DNA of 64,000 nucleotides from the NCBI RefSeq assembly GCF_003852715.1, contig NZ_RIAV01000008.1:60310-124309 (forward strand). The letters run 5' to 3'. Within the stretch, counting starts at the first letter, position 1. Each line of letters starts with the position of its first letter. A program made the position numbers and the translations under genes. Below, piece by piece: positions 43,053 to 52,385 of the stretch. The notes beneath the pieces were generated by a model. That model saw nothing but the letters and a program-made list of their open reading frames with translations. It did no database searches and was not told the origin of the DNA. Source of the DNA: Ectobacillus antri (lineage in GTDB: Bacteria > Bacillota > Bacilli > Bacillales > Bacillaceae_G).

Positions 43053-43867
43053 TGATTAATTGGAACTATTTATTTGCTTGGTTTGATAGGCCGCTTCGCC
43101 AAGGATCTATTGTGAATAATTATCAAATTAAGCACACGCTTGGTATGGGCAGCTATGGCTTTACGTACCTTGCTGTATCTTTACAAACACAAGAAGAAAT
43201 TGTTATTAAACAATTAAGAACCAGCAAGCGTCGCACTGCATCAGGAAGAAAATCTTTTCAGTACGAGCAAAGTATATTAGAGCGTCTTAAACATCCGCTG
43301 ATACCGAAGAAACACGCAGCTTTTTCACAGGGGAAACAGTTGTTTTTTACGATGGATTATGTGCAAGGTGTTACGTTTGAAGATTTAATTTTTAAACATG
43401 GACAAACATTCACAGAGCATGAAGCATTTACTATTTTGCTTTCTATTCTACAAACGGTAGCTTACTTTCATCGTTTAGGAATTGTTCATCGCGATTTACG
43501 AACACCCAATTTATTGTGGCACGCAGGGCAAGTTCATATTATTGATTTTGGCTTGGCTCGTTATATAGGAGAACAAGATGAGCGGGCTGAAGCATTTACT
43601 GATGAGAAAAAACTTATGCGAGAAGTGCACTATCGAAGCGACTTTTATGCACTCGGTCATTTTCTATTGTTTTTACTGTATGCAGGATATAAGCCTACAA
43701 TGAAAGAAGAACGTCCTTGGTTTGAAGAGTTGATACTAACAAAAGAGGGTAAGCATATCATAAAAAGAATGCTACAGATAGAACAGCCTTATGAAGAAAT
43801 AGACGAGCTATGTAATCAGATTCAATCCATGCTGAAGGAGCGAGAAACATGTTGCAAAAGTTTTTAG
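43052..43867 (+). CDS. Hanks-type serine/threonine protein kinase
   Basis: The 271-residue protein is a soluble kinase domain. It has a Gly loop GMGSYGFTY (31-39), Lys53 in VIKQL, the catalytic loop HRDLRTPN near 150, and DFG in IIDFGLARY. The second Lys of the usual HRDLKxxN is Arg. The start ATG lies inside the stop of the preceding His-rich gene, without a binding site of its own. Related short kinases in Bacillus (PrkD, YabT) act in sporulation or DNA repair. Confidence 0.88.
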   Translation: MINWNYLFAWFDRPLRQGSIVNNYQIKHTLGMGSYGFTYLAVSLQTQEEIVIKQLRTSKRRTASGRKSFQYEQSILERLKHPLIPKKHAAFSQGKQLFFTMDYVQGVTFEDLIFKHGQTFTEHEAFTILLSILQTVAYFHRLGIVHRDLRTPNLLWHAGQVHIIDFGLARYIGEQDERAEAFTDEKKLMREVHYRSDFYALGHFLLFLLYAGYKPTMKEERPWFEELILTKEGKHIIKRMLQIEQPYEEIDELCNQIQSMLKERETCCKSF

Positions 43868-43935
43868 CAAGTGTTGGAATCGAAGCAGCAAAAGTAGACA
43901 CAATCTTAGAAAAAGAAAAGCATTTCTGCGCATAA
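43849..43935 (+). pseudogene. spo0M 5' fragment
   Basis: ATG 43849, preceded by AAGGAG, opens a 28-codon frame, LQKFLASVGIEAAKVDTILEKE plus a few residues. This is the typical start of sporulation-control protein Spo0M. An early stop after HFCA ends it, and the rest of the gene (normally about 250 residues) is missing. It overlaps the kinase end by 19 bases. Confidence 0.65.
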
Positions 43936-43940
43936 TAATG

Positions 43941-43985
43941 GAAATGGAGAGGAAAACTATAATTCCTCTCCATTTTGTTATTTTG
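43941..43985 (+). terminator. Terminator after the kinase/spo0M relic
   Basis: AAATGGAGAGGAA pairs with TTCCTCTCCATTTT, followed by a T-rich stretch. Confidence 0.75.
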
Positions 43986-43995
43986 AGGTGCAGAA

Positions 43996-44607
43996 ATGAA
44001 TAAATTAAGTATCATAATTATTCTTATTGTTTGTCTCACTCTATTCATACTACTTTCGCTGTCCTATGCAAAAATGGGTACGTTTGATGCAGTGATTAGC
44101 TCGTATATTCAACACTTTCGTACAAGATTAGGCATTTATTTCTTTCAATGTATGACTTATGTAGGATCTATTCGTATGTATGTGCCTTTGTTATGTATTG
44201 TGTCTGTTTACTTTGCTATGCGAAAAAAGTTTCTCAATATATACTTATTGCTATTAAACTTATGGGGATCTCGTTACCTCAATCAATTGCTCAAATTATG
44301 GTATCAAAGACCAAGACCTGATATTCATACCTTAACAACTGCGACGGGGTATAGTTTTCCAAGTGGCCACGCTATGAATGCCGCAGCTTTTTTAGGATTT
44401 ATAGCATATCTCATTATAACAGAGCATCAATTGCGCTTGTGGCAGAAAATGATATTGCTCATGTTCACTACGCTGATGATTCTTTCCATTAGTATTAGTC
44501 GTGTGTATCTTGGGGTTCATTATCCAACCGATATTATAGCAGGAAGTGCAGCAGGGATTGCTTGGTTATTATTATGTGTTTTATTTCATCAACGATTTAC
44601 ACAGTAA
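43996..44607 (+). CDS. PAP2 family phosphatase (YodM-like)
   Basis: The 203-residue membrane protein has the three phosphatase motifs: KLWYQRPRPD near residue 104, SFPSGHAMNAAA near 121, and SRVYLGVHYPTDI near 170, with six membrane segments. Such enzymes hydrolyse phosphatidylglycerol phosphate, undecaprenyl diphosphate or related lipids. B. subtilis yodM, next to yozD, is a PAP2 enzyme, so this may be its counterpart. GAGGTG precedes the ATG. Confidence 0.9.
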   Translation: MNKLSIIIILIVCLTLFILLSLSYAKMGTFDAVISSYIQHFRTRLGIYFFQCMTYVGSIRMYVPLLCIVSVYFAMRKKFLNIYLLLLNLWGSRYLNQLLKLWYQRPRPDIHTLTTATGYSFPSGHAMNAAAFLGFIAYLIITEHQLRLWQKMILLMFTTLMILSISISRVYLGVHYPTDIIAGSAAGIAWLLLCVLFHQRFTQ

Positions 44608-44642
44608 AAGATTTACCAATCCTTTGTGGAAATAGACTTTTG

Positions 44643-44688
44643 TAGTACATTAAAAAATCCCCGTAGCAGGGGATTTTTTAATGTACTA
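44643..44688. terminator. Perfect 20-base-arm bidirectional terminator
   Basis: The arms 44643-44662 and 44669-44688 are fully complementary around GTAGCA, with CCCC/GGGG next to the loop and T/A runs outside. It serves both the PAP2 gene and the convergent efflux gene, whose last codons lie inside it. Confidence 0.9.
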
Positions 44689-45550
44689 ATGTATCGCTTG
44701 GTTCAATATGCACATGGGAATTTGCCACACCGTGTGTATGAAACAGTCTCTCTTCTACAGAATCCGCAATGCAATGGCTTTCCCAAACTTTCATCCTGCT
44801 GTCGACTTGAATTGTAACATCCACAAACGTATCGTTACCGTACATTCTGGCTCTTATATCTACAACTGAAACAACACCTTCGACGGACTGAACTGTTTTT
44901 TTGAATTCTTTCATATGATTAGGATCAATACCATCCGTTAGCATATGTGAAGTTTCCGAAAAAATTTCCCATGCTGTTTTACAAATTACCCCCCCCACAA
45001 CTACCGCAAAAATAGGATCAATAATTGGCATACCGAATTGCGAAGCAACAATACCAGCACTTGTTGCTATACTAACGAGTGCATCCGAAAGATTATCTTT
45101 CGCTGCTGCTTCAAGAGATTTACTTTTTGTTTCATGTGCAAGTTTGTGATTGTATCTATAAATCATATACATAAATAGTGCAGAACATAAGGAAATACCT
45201 GCTGCAATGGGATCTGGTGCAGTTGTTCGTTCTGTAAAAAATGATTTGGCTGCCTGAAAAATAACTTGTAGCCCTACGCTTATCATAATAAATGAAGCAA
45301 CCAAAGAAGCGATTTGCTCTGCACGCGAATGACCGTACGGATGATCTGGATCACGGGGCTTTTTGGAAATACGCAGGCCGATATAAACCGCTAAAGAAGC
45401 ACCAATGTCAGTTAAATTGTTTAACCCATCCGCACGTAAAGCACTTGATGAGGTTAAAAAGCTAAATCCAATCTTCGTTAATGATAAAAATATGTAAGCA
45501 CCGATGCTAATAAGTGCACCATATTGGGCTTTTCTAGAAAGGGTATCCAT
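44678..45550 (-). CDS. Cation diffusion facilitator (zinc/iron/cobalt efflux)
   Basis: The protein has 290 residues from ATG 45550 (GGAGTGATATGG upstream; a longer frame to 45574 is less likely). The CDF motifs are a first metal site ALRADGLNNLTDIGAS near residue 45, HPYGHSRAEQIA near 78, and the C-terminal cytoplasmic domain with VHIEPSD. The metal-site residue that is His in zinc-type members is Asn (DGLNNLTD: D-x-x-x-N/D), which resembles the manganese/iron-type YdfM/MamB group. Confidence 0.9.
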   Translation of the reverse strand: MDTLSRKAQYGALISIGAYIFLSLTKIGFSFLTSSSALRADGLNNLTDIGASLAVYIGLRISKKPRDPDHPYGHSRAEQIASLVASFIMISVGLQVIFQAAKSFFTERTTAPDPIAAGISLCSALFMYMIYRYNHKLAHETKSKSLEAAAKDNLSDALVSIATSAGIVASQFGMPIIDPIFAVVVGGVICKTAWEIFSETSHMLTDGIDPNHMKEFKKTVQSVEGVVSVVDIRARMYGNDTFVDVTIQVDSRMKVWESHCIADSVEERLFHTHGVANSHVHIEPSDTLVH

Positions 45551-45733
45551 CCATATCACTCCACTCTTAAACACTTTCTATAGCTTATCAAATCAATATT
45601 GAGTGGGTCTATACAAACATTTTTGTTTTGAGATAGCTTTTTGAACATAAGGTAAGATTGTTGTACGTATACAAAAACATATTTCTAACGAGTTTAATCA
45701 TGTAGACTACTTAGTAGTATGTCCATAAGTGTA

Positions 45734-45767
45734 AAAAAGCCTTGCTCATGGGCAAGGCTTTTTCGAA
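45734..45767 (-). terminator. Thioredoxin gene terminator
   Basis: AAAAAGCCTTGC-TCATG-GGCAAGGCTTTTT just downstream of the minus-strand gene ending at 45776. Confidence 0.8.
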
Positions 45768-45775
45768 AAATAAAA

Positions 45776-46090
45776 TCAGTATGCTTCTAAAAATTCTGTT
45801 ACTTGCGCTTCCGTTTTAGCGTTCGCACTATGTAGATGGCCTAATTTTTGTCCGTTTTGGAAAATAAGTAAACTTGGAATCCCCATGACTTGATATTCTT
45901 CTGCAATTTCTGGAAATTCGTCTTTGTTGATGTCATACCATTCGAATTTATTGAATTCCTTCATCACATCACCAATGAAATTGTCCATGCGCACACAGTC
46001 TGGACACCATGTTGTATAAAATTTTACAACTACAGGTTGCTCTCCGCCAATCACTTCACGAAATTGTTCTTCAGTGCTAATTGGAATCAT
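45776..46090 (-). CDS. Thioredoxin family protein (YtpP-like)
   Basis: From ATG 46090 (GGAGAG upstream) the protein has 104 residues with a thioredoxin fold. The active site WCPDC is near residue 29, the cis-Pro is in VMGIPSLLIF, and KFYTTW precedes the active site. The more acidic CPDC differs from the CGPC of TrxA, as in YtpP. A start at 46120 lacks a binding site. Confidence 0.88.
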   Translation of the reverse strand: MIPISTEEQFREVIGGEQPVVVKFYTTWCPDCVRMDNFIGDVMKEFNKFEWYDINKDEFPEIAEEYQVMGIPSLLIFQNGQKLGHLHSANAKTEAQVTEFLEAY

Positions 46091-46139
46091 GTATTTTCTC
46101 TCCTTATTTCTGAATACCAACTATGTGTATGTTACCATA

Positions 46140-46589
46140 CCACACGTTTGAACAACAAGTATAAGATATTATAGACAACTGCTCAAGAGCTGTCCCCAGC
46201 ATCGTACGTATTTCTCTCCTATCCACATGTTTCATCTATATAAGTATAACTAGAAAAACCGACATTCTGTTTTCGAGTAAGAAAGAGGAACGGGAAATTT
46301 CAGGTTGCGGTCAGAGCTTAAGAGACATGTGTCAAGTAAGAAGATACATACGTAGAGAAGCGTTCTGGACCTGTGATTTTCTTGCTGTTTCTATGTTAAA
46401 AAACTATTTATCCTTATATATATTTATGAAAATTTTATCATAATAGCGATGAAGTGCGATGTAGCTACACATTATCTGCTTTGGAAAGAATATTATTTTT
46501 CCTACTCGTACATATATGGACCTTGGGTTATCTTGTAAATTACGACTTTAGCATTTACTATAAAAGAAAAGATAAAAGGAGATGATGTT
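46140..46589. other. 450-base gap without a recognisable gene
   Basis: Both strands carry many stops. I see no RNA gene, hairpin of note or known repeat; short frames near 46330-46420 look protein-like at most over 20-30 residues and could be debris of a lost gene. Confidence 0.5.
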
Positions 46590-46829
46590 ATGAAATTTGA
46601 AATGCATACGAACATTGTAACTTATGGTAAAGAGACGCGAGTTGACATTGCTAGCAATACATTTGAGTTGAAGTTGGATGGTTATCACCTCTATCCGCTT
46701 CAAGAGACGATGACACTTTGGAAATTTGATAAAGAACCAATCGGACAAGCCGTGCCTGAAAAGATTTCTTGGGAAGCAGGACAAACAATTCTATGGTATC
46801 GCTTAATATCTCTACATTCTGTTAACTAA
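46590..46829 (+). CDS. DUF2584 family protein
   Basis: The 79 residues show the pattern I associate with Bacillus DUF2584: an early NIVTYGKETRVDIASNTFEL, then LDGYHLYPLQETMTLW and an end with LWYRLISLHSVN. AAAAGGAGATG precedes the ATG. It lies 20 bases upstream of sbcD and may be cotranscribed. Function unknown. Confidence 0.8.
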   Translation: MKFEMHTNIVTYGKETRVDIASNTFELKLDGYHLYPLQETMTLWKFDKEPIGQAVPEKISWEAGQTILWYRLISLHSVN

Positions 46830-46849
46830 TAGAAAGGAGATGAGAAACA

Positions 46850-47995
46850 ATGAAATTATTTCACACTGCCGATTGGCATTTAGGAAAATTAATTCACGGC
46901 GTATATATGACAGAAGAGCAAAGATACATACTGAATCAATTCGTAGAAGCTGTCGAACAAGAGAAGCCAGATGCGGTTATTATAGCAGGAGATTTATATG
47001 ACCGAGCTATTCCGCCAACGGAAGCGGTTGATTTGCTAAATCAAACTTTAAAGCGCATTGTAATTGACTTGAAAACACCAGTCTTAGCAATCGCAGGTAA
47101 TCATGACAGTCCTGATCGTGTTCATTTTGGAAGCGAGTTAATGCGATCACAAGGACTTTACATTGTGGGACGTTTACAGTATCCTCATGAGCCTGTGGTG
47201 TTAAAAGACGAACATGGAGAAGTTCATTTTCATTTAATTCCATATGCAGATCCGGGTATTGTACGTGGTGTGTTGAATAATGAGGATATACGAAATCACG
47301 ATGATGCAATGCGTATGTTTTTGAATCATATTCATGAACAAAAAAATCAAAATGTGCGTCATGTATGTGTCGGACATGCCTTTGTTACACCAATGGGAGA
47401 GGCAAAAGAAAATACAAGTGAATCTGAAAGACCGCTTGCCATTGGAGGTGCAGAACACGTGAACAGCTCTTATTTTGAAGAGTTTCACTATACAGCACTT
47501 GGTCATCTGCATCAAGGTCACTATGTCCGCTCTGAACGAATTCGTTATGCGGGTTCCCCTATGAAGTATTCTATTTCTGAAGAAAAACACAACAAAGGTT
47601 TCTATATTGTAGAGTTAGATGCATCTGGTGATGTAACGTTGTCAAAACGAGAGCTTACACCGAGACGTGATATGAGAACGGTTAAAGGCACTTTAGATGA
47701 AATTTTACAGCATGATCGCAACGAGGATTATGTATTTGTACAATTGCATGATGCTACACCTGTTATGCAGCCTATGGAGAAAATTCGTTCGGTGTATCCA
47801 AATGCGATGCATGTGGAGCGAATTACCCAGTATACCGCAACAATTAATGAAGTCACTGTACAAAAACATAAAGTGGACGACATAACATTATTGCAAGCAT
47901 TTTTTAGGGAAATGAAAGGAAACGAGTTATCAGAAGCACAGCGTCAATTATTTATACAAGTATTAGAAGAAGTGAATGAGGAGGAGCGAATGTGA
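46850..47995 (+). CDS. sbcD: DNA double-strand-break nuclease SbcD (Mre11-like)
   Basis: SbcD is the metallophosphoesterase of the SbcCD complex, which cleaves hairpins and blocked DNA ends. The 381 residues have DWHLGK (residue 8), AGDLYDRAIPP (47), AGNHDSPDR (84), GHAFVTP and GHLHQGH, the five phosphoesterase motifs. AAAGGAGATGAGAAACA precedes the ATG. It overlaps sbcC by four bases. Confidence 0.96.
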   Translation: MKLFHTADWHLGKLIHGVYMTEEQRYILNQFVEAVEQEKPDAVIIAGDLYDRAIPPTEAVDLLNQTLKRIVIDLKTPVLAIAGNHDSPDRVHFGSELMRSQGLYIVGRLQYPHEPVVLKDEHGEVHFHLIPYADPGIVRGVLNNEDIRNHDDAMRMFLNHIHEQKNQNVRHVCVGHAFVTPMGEAKENTSESERPLAIGGAEHVNSSYFEEFHYTALGHLHQGHYVRSERIRYAGSPMKYSISEEKHNKGFYIVELDASGDVTLSKRELTPRRDMRTVKGTLDEILQHDRNEDYVFVQLHDATPVMQPMEKIRSVYPNAMHVERITQYTATINEVTVQKHKVDDITLLQAFFREMKGNELSEAQRQLFIQVLEEVNEEERM

Positions 47996-50900
47996 AGCCG
48001 ATTCGATTAACCATGACCGCATTTGGTCCTTATAAAAACCAAGAAACAATTGATTTTACCGAACTGGGTCCTCATCGCTTATTTTCTATTTCTGGTAACA
48101 CTGGGGCTGGAAAAACAACTATTTTTGACGCAATTTGTTATGCGCTTTACGGAGAAGCTAGCGGTGAAGAGCGAAGTGATGTGAACATGCTTCGAAGTCA
48201 TTTTGCAGCAGATGATGTCTATACCGGCGTAAGATTGGTTTTCCAGATCAAGGATAAGACATATGAAGTGATGCGTCAAATGGGACATCGAAAAAAAGGA
48301 AACAAAACAGCTACAGGTGCTGCAGTAGAGTTTCATGAAATGATTGAAGATCAAATGGTTCCATGCGTAGATCGTTTTCACGTTACAGACGTCAATCGTA
48401 AAATTGAAGAAATTATTGGTTTAACAAAGCATCAATTCAGTCAAATTGTAATGCTCCCGCAAGGAGAGTTTAGAAAACTATTAACCTCTGAAACGGAAAA
48501 TAAAGAAGAGATTTTACGCCGTATCTTTAAAACTGAACGTTATAAACGAATGCGAGATAAGTTAGATGAAAAGCGCAAGGCACTAAAAGACGTGTTGCAG
48601 GAAAAGCAAAAAGAGCGTGACATTTATTTTCGTACTGTAAAACAATTACCGGTAAGACCAGACAGCGCTTTAGAACAGCTACAACAGCAGGAACAATATA
48701 ATACTTATCAGATCCTTGACGTACTTAACGAAGAATATGAATTTTACGAGAGGCAGTCAAATTATATTACGAAAGAAGAAAATATACAGCGGCAAAAACT
48801 ACATGATATGCAGCGTTTTTTTCAGCAAGCACAGTCTATTAATGAACAGTTTGATACACTTCGAGTAAAGGAAGCTGAATTTGCAACACTGTTAACAAAA
48901 AATGAATTTGTACAAGAACAAGAACAGCGCTTACGAAGTGGTGAAGAAGCAGCTCGTATTGTAATATTTGAGCAGACTTATGAAGAAGCCATTGCATATA
49001 CCAAACAGGTAGAAGAACAATTACGTCAAATAAAAGAACAGTATGCACATATACAAAAGCAATATGAGAAAGCAGCTTTCCGTTTGCGTGAAGAAAAAGA
49101 ACGTGAGTCCATTCGCGAAGAATTAAAACAACAGATGCGTGTATTAGAAGAACTAGAACTTATTGCACAAACGTTATCCGATAGAGAAAAGAACCTTGTA
49201 CAGCTGACACAGGAAATCCAAAATGGCAAAAACCGCTTGTTGTGTATAGAAACGCAAGAAGTTGAAGAAGTAAAGAGTAAGGAATTGCTGATAAAGCAAT
49301 ATCGAGAGCTAGAAGGAGAGTTACGTGACTATGTAGATAAAGTAACAGAATTGCATAGACTACGGGAAGAGGCGAAACTACTCACACAATATAAAAAACT
49401 AAGTGGCGTGGTAGCAGCAAGCCAAGCGAAATATCAACAAGCGAAAGATGCTTTCCTAGCAGCGCAAAAAGCATGCGAAGAGGTGGAACAAAGTTGGGCT
49501 GCAGAGCAAGCTGCGCAACTAGCACTTCATCTGCAACCTGGCTCTCCTTGTCCAGTGTGTGGGAGTACACATCATCCTCATAAAGCATCAGCGCAGCAAA
49601 CGACTGTTGCCGAGCAACATTTACAGCAACTTCGTGAAGCGCAGAAAGAAGCAGAGGTTGCTTATATTGAAGCAAAGAATACGTACGAATTATACATGGT
49701 GCAGCATGCAGAATATCAACAAGAGATAGGAAGTAAGGGCTATACAGATATTGATACAGCATACCAACAACTTGTCGCGAGAGGAAAAGAACTAGACGCA
49801 TATGTAAAAGATTTGCAAAACAAAGAGCAAATTCGTAAAACGTTACAGCCCCAAATAGAAGCTTTGGAAGCCAAAGGAAAGCAACTTGCAGATGAAAAGC
49901 GTAGTATAGAAATAGAATTGCAGCGTTTACAAATGGATGAGTTGCAACAGCGTATGCTGTATGAGAGTGATCGCAGTAAATTACCAGACGAGATTACTTC
50001 TTTTGCTATGTGGAATCAGTATATGGAAAAGGCCAAGCAAGCGTATAAAGAAGCAGAACAGATATGGCAGGATGTACAAAAGCAGTATGAACAAAGCGCC
50101 GGACATTTGGTGCGCACCCAATCCATGTATGAAAATCTGCAAACGGAATATGAAAAAGCGATGAAAAAGCAAGCTGAAAAACAAGAAGTTTTTTCAATAC
50201 AATTGCAACAAGCAGGATTTGCGTCGCAAGAAGATTATACGAGATCTAAATTGTCACAGGTACAGATACAAGAATTGCGACAGCAAACTCAATCCTATTA
50301 TGCAGATGTAAAAGCGGCACAAAAGCGTATTGACGAACTGAGAGAACAACTAAGCGGTAAGCAATATACTGAATTGAACGAGATGCAGACTGACATAGAA
50401 TATGGCAATCAAATTCTTACAAAACTAACAGAACAACGTCAATCTTTGCGCCACATGTTAGCTCACATTTCTGATTTACAGTCTCATATTCAAAAGATAA
50501 ACGATGCAATTCAAGAAGAAGAGACAGTTTATCAAGAGCTCGTAGATTTATATGAAGTGATCAAAGGTGATAACGAAAGCAGACTATCCTTTGAGCGATA
50601 CATTCTCATTGAATATTTAGAACAAATTGTACAAGCTGCAAATGAACGACTTCGCAAATTATCAAATGGGCAATTTTTCTTAAAGCGTAGTGAACGCGTT
50701 GAAAAAAGAAATCGTCAAAGTGGTTTGGGATTGGATGTATATGATGCTTATACCGGGCAAACACGCGATGTAAAAACATTATCAGGGGGAGAAAAGTTCA
50801 ACGCATCTCTTGCACTCGCGCTTGGCATGGCTGATATGATTCAGGCATATGAGGGTGGTATCTCAATTGAGACGATGTTTATTGATGAAGGATTCGGCTC

Positions 50901-51075
50901 GCTTGACGAAGAATCATTAACAAAAGCAATTGATACATTAATTGACTTGCAGCAATCTGGTCGACTAATCGGTGTAATCTCGCACGTACAAGAATTAAAA
51001 AATGCTTTGCCGGCTTCCTTAGAAGTAAGTAAACTTCGCGATGGTAGTAGCAAAACAAGATTTATTTTAAAGTAA
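47992..51075 (+). CDS. sbcC: SbcC ATPase (Rad50-like)
   Basis: The 1027-residue partner of SbcD is an SMC-like ATPase. It has Walker A (GNTGAGKTTIFDA near residue 34), long coiled coils (about 180-500 and 550-870), and the zinc hook CPVC (Cys520 and Cys523) between them. The C-terminal signature is LSGGEKFNASLALALGMAD, and Walker B is MFIDEGFGSLDEESL. The start is GTG at 47992, within the sbcD stop (GTGA). The usual length is about 1000-1130. Confidence 0.96.
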   Translation: MKPIRLTMTAFGPYKNQETIDFTELGPHRLFSISGNTGAGKTTIFDAICYALYGEASGEERSDVNMLRSHFAADDVYTGVRLVFQIKDKTYEVMRQMGHRKKGNKTATGAAVEFHEMIEDQMVPCVDRFHVTDVNRKIEEIIGLTKHQFSQIVMLPQGEFRKLLTSETENKEEILRRIFKTERYKRMRDKLDEKRKALKDVLQEKQKERDIYFRTVKQLPVRPDSALEQLQQQEQYNTYQILDVLNEEYEFYERQSNYITKEENIQRQKLHDMQRFFQQAQSINEQFDTLRVKEAEFATLLTKNEFVQEQEQRLRSGEEAARIVIFEQTYEEAIAYTKQVEEQLRQIKEQYAHIQKQYEKAAFRLREEKERESIREELKQQMRVLEELELIAQTLSDREKNLVQLTQEIQNGKNRLLCIETQEVEEVKSKELLIKQYRELEGELRDYVDKVTELHRLREEAKLLTQYKKLSGVVAASQAKYQQAKDAFLAAQKACEEVEQSWAAEQAAQLALHLQPGSPCPVCGSTHHPHKASAQQTTVAEQHLQQLREAQKEAEVAYIEAKNTYELYMVQHAEYQQEIGSKGYTDIDTAYQQLVARGKELDAYVKDLQNKEQIRKTLQPQIEALEAKGKQLADEKRSIEIELQRLQMDELQQRMLYESDRSKLPDEITSFAMWNQYMEKAKQAYKEAEQIWQDVQKQYEQSAGHLVRTQSMYENLQTEYEKAMKKQAEKQEVFSIQLQQAGFASQEDYTRSKLSQVQIQELRQQTQSYYADVKAAQKRIDELREQLSGKQYTELNEMQTDIEYGNQILTKLTEQRQSLRHMLAHISDLQSHIQKINDAIQEEETVYQELVDLYEVIKGDNESRLSFERYILIEYLEQIVQAANERLRKLSNGQFFLKRSERVEKRNRQSGLGLDVYDAYTGQTRDVKTLSGGEKFNASLALALGMADMIQAYEGGISIETMFIDEGFGSLDEESLTKAIDTLIDLQQSGRLIGVISHVQELKNALPASLEVSKLRDGSSKTRFILK

Positions 51076-51132
51076 AAAATCTGTACTAAACAGTCTTTCA
51101 TTTTGATTTAGCCTTTATATTTTATCTTTTAT

Positions 51133-51171
51133 CTTCTAAAAAAGAGCGCATTTGCGCTCTTTTTTAGAAGT
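51133..51171. terminator. Bidirectional terminator after sbcC
   Basis: The 18-base arms (51133-51150 and 51153-51170) around TT are perfect. The last codons of the convergent DUF3817 gene lie in the right arm. Confidence 0.9.
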
Positions 51172-51457
51172 ATTCTTTTTTTAATTGTGCATCTAGATAA
51201 AATGTCCCGAACGGAATAACGGAGGATACAAAAGCCATAAAACCTTTGAAAATAGACCAACGGTGGACAAGCATAGCATGAAACAACGCTAATATGAATA
51301 ACACAAACAGCAAGCCATGCAAAGCTCCTACAATCGTTACAGCCATTGGCATGTCTGCTAAATATTTTAAGGGCATAGCGATTCCTAGTAACAACAAATA
51401 AGAAATACCTTCAATAAATCCTATGATGCGAAGGCGTCCAACAGCAGATGTAAGCAT
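51164..51457 (-). CDS. DUF3817 integral membrane protein (YdzA-like)
   Basis: From ATG 51457 (GGAGG upstream) the protein has 97 residues. It starts GRLRIIGFIEGISYLLLLGIAMPLKY and contains GALHGLLFVLFILAL and SVIPFGTFYLD; three membrane segments are seen. The pattern is that of DUF3817 proteins. Function unknown. Confidence 0.88.
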   Translation of the reverse strand: MLTSAVGRLRIIGFIEGISYLLLLGIAMPLKYLADMPMAVTIVGALHGLLFVLFILALFHAMLVHRWSIFKGFMAFVSSVIPFGTFYLDAQLKKEYF

Positions 51458-51615
51458 ATATACCTCCAGTTTATAATGATTATATTCTATTATAAACAAA
51501 AATGAGCAATAACACGAATAGAACTGTTACAAAATTGTGTCTTACACGTCGAGAGAATAAGAGAATAAAAATGTGGGATGCTATGAGAGATAACAATTCT
51601 ATAAGGAGGGGAACA

Positions 51616-51711
51616 ATGCTGAAATTTTTTCAATATGCATGTTCTGCATCAGCAGTTGGGTGTTTACTATTTACGTATTACCACATGTTAAAGAAAGACA
51701 AACAATCTTAA
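51616..51711 (+). CDS. 31-residue membrane microprotein
   Basis: ATG 51616 follows a strong AAGGAGGGG. The peptide has a hydrophobic middle (ACSASAVGCLLFTYYH) and a basic end. A terminator follows at once, so it is a separate small transcription unit. It is in frame with a longer open stretch from 51502 that has no binding site. No family known to me. Confidence 0.55.
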   Translation: MLKFFQYACSASAVGCLLFTYYHMLKKDKQS

Positions 51712-51751
51712 ACGTCATGTATGATGCTTATGGTATTATAACGAAAACAAA

Positions 51752-51785
51752 GTAAAAAGCTCTTGCAATATGCAAGAGCTTTTTA
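51752..51785. terminator. Bidirectional terminator
   Basis: AAAAAGCTCTTGCA-ATA-TGCAAGAGCTTTTT between the microprotein and the convergent ydjO. Confidence 0.85.
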
Positions 51786-51980
51786 TCACTCTGACAACAC
51801 ATACAGAAGACGAGTACCGTCTTGCATTTTCGTACCGCATAAAGGACAATCTGGTTCATCAGTAAAGGAAAATTCCTTGCGCATCCAACCAAGGCAGTTG
51901 TCAGATTTGCATTCCCATACCGCAACGTCCTCTTGTTTTTTTTCTTGCTGGAAAGCATCTTTTTTCTTATTCCAGTGCAT
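51786..51980 (-). CDS. ydjO: Cold-inducible zinc-finger protein YdjO
   Basis: The 64 residues contain VWECKSDNCLGWMRKEF and CPLCGTKM, two zinc half-sites as in B. subtilis YdjO, which is cold-shock induced. AAAGGAGTGATTGT precedes the ATG. Role unknown. Confidence 0.88.
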   Translation of the reverse strand: MHWNKKKDAFQQEKKQEDVAVWECKSDNCLGWMRKEFSFTDEPDCPLCGTKMQDGTRLLYVLSE

Positions 51981-52013
51981 ACAATCACTCCTTTATGTGG
52001 TACGTCCAAAAAA

Positions 52014-52049
52014 GAAAGGCTGTTAACTGTACCGTTAACAGCTTTTTTA
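52014..52049. terminator. Hairpin upstream of the hup region
   Basis: AAAGGCTGTTAAC pairs with GTTAACAGCTTTTTT. No plus-strand gene ends just before it. The stretch 51981-52385 otherwise holds only the HU promoter (TATAAT at 52344-52349). Confidence 0.65.
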
Positions 52050-52385
52050 CGGTTTGGCACGCATTTCCCTTTAGGGTTACGGTTGTTTCTTGCATCACTT
52101 CATAAAATATACGTTACATGAAGCAGTACTCTTATACCTTGTATAGTATGCCCGGTCGGATAATGAAACATTCACATGTAACAGAAAAAGTCTGAGATGT
52201 AACACATTATACTTCAATTTTTAGAAAATTTCAACGTGTTAAAAGAGCACTCTTTTCCTATTATTTCGTATTTCTTGTACTTTACAATACAAATCTTATA
52301 TGAAAATAACGTGTAAGACTTGTATAAGTATATGAGAGTAAGGTATAATAAACCCGCATTAGCAGTTTAATTAGAGGTGAAAAAC

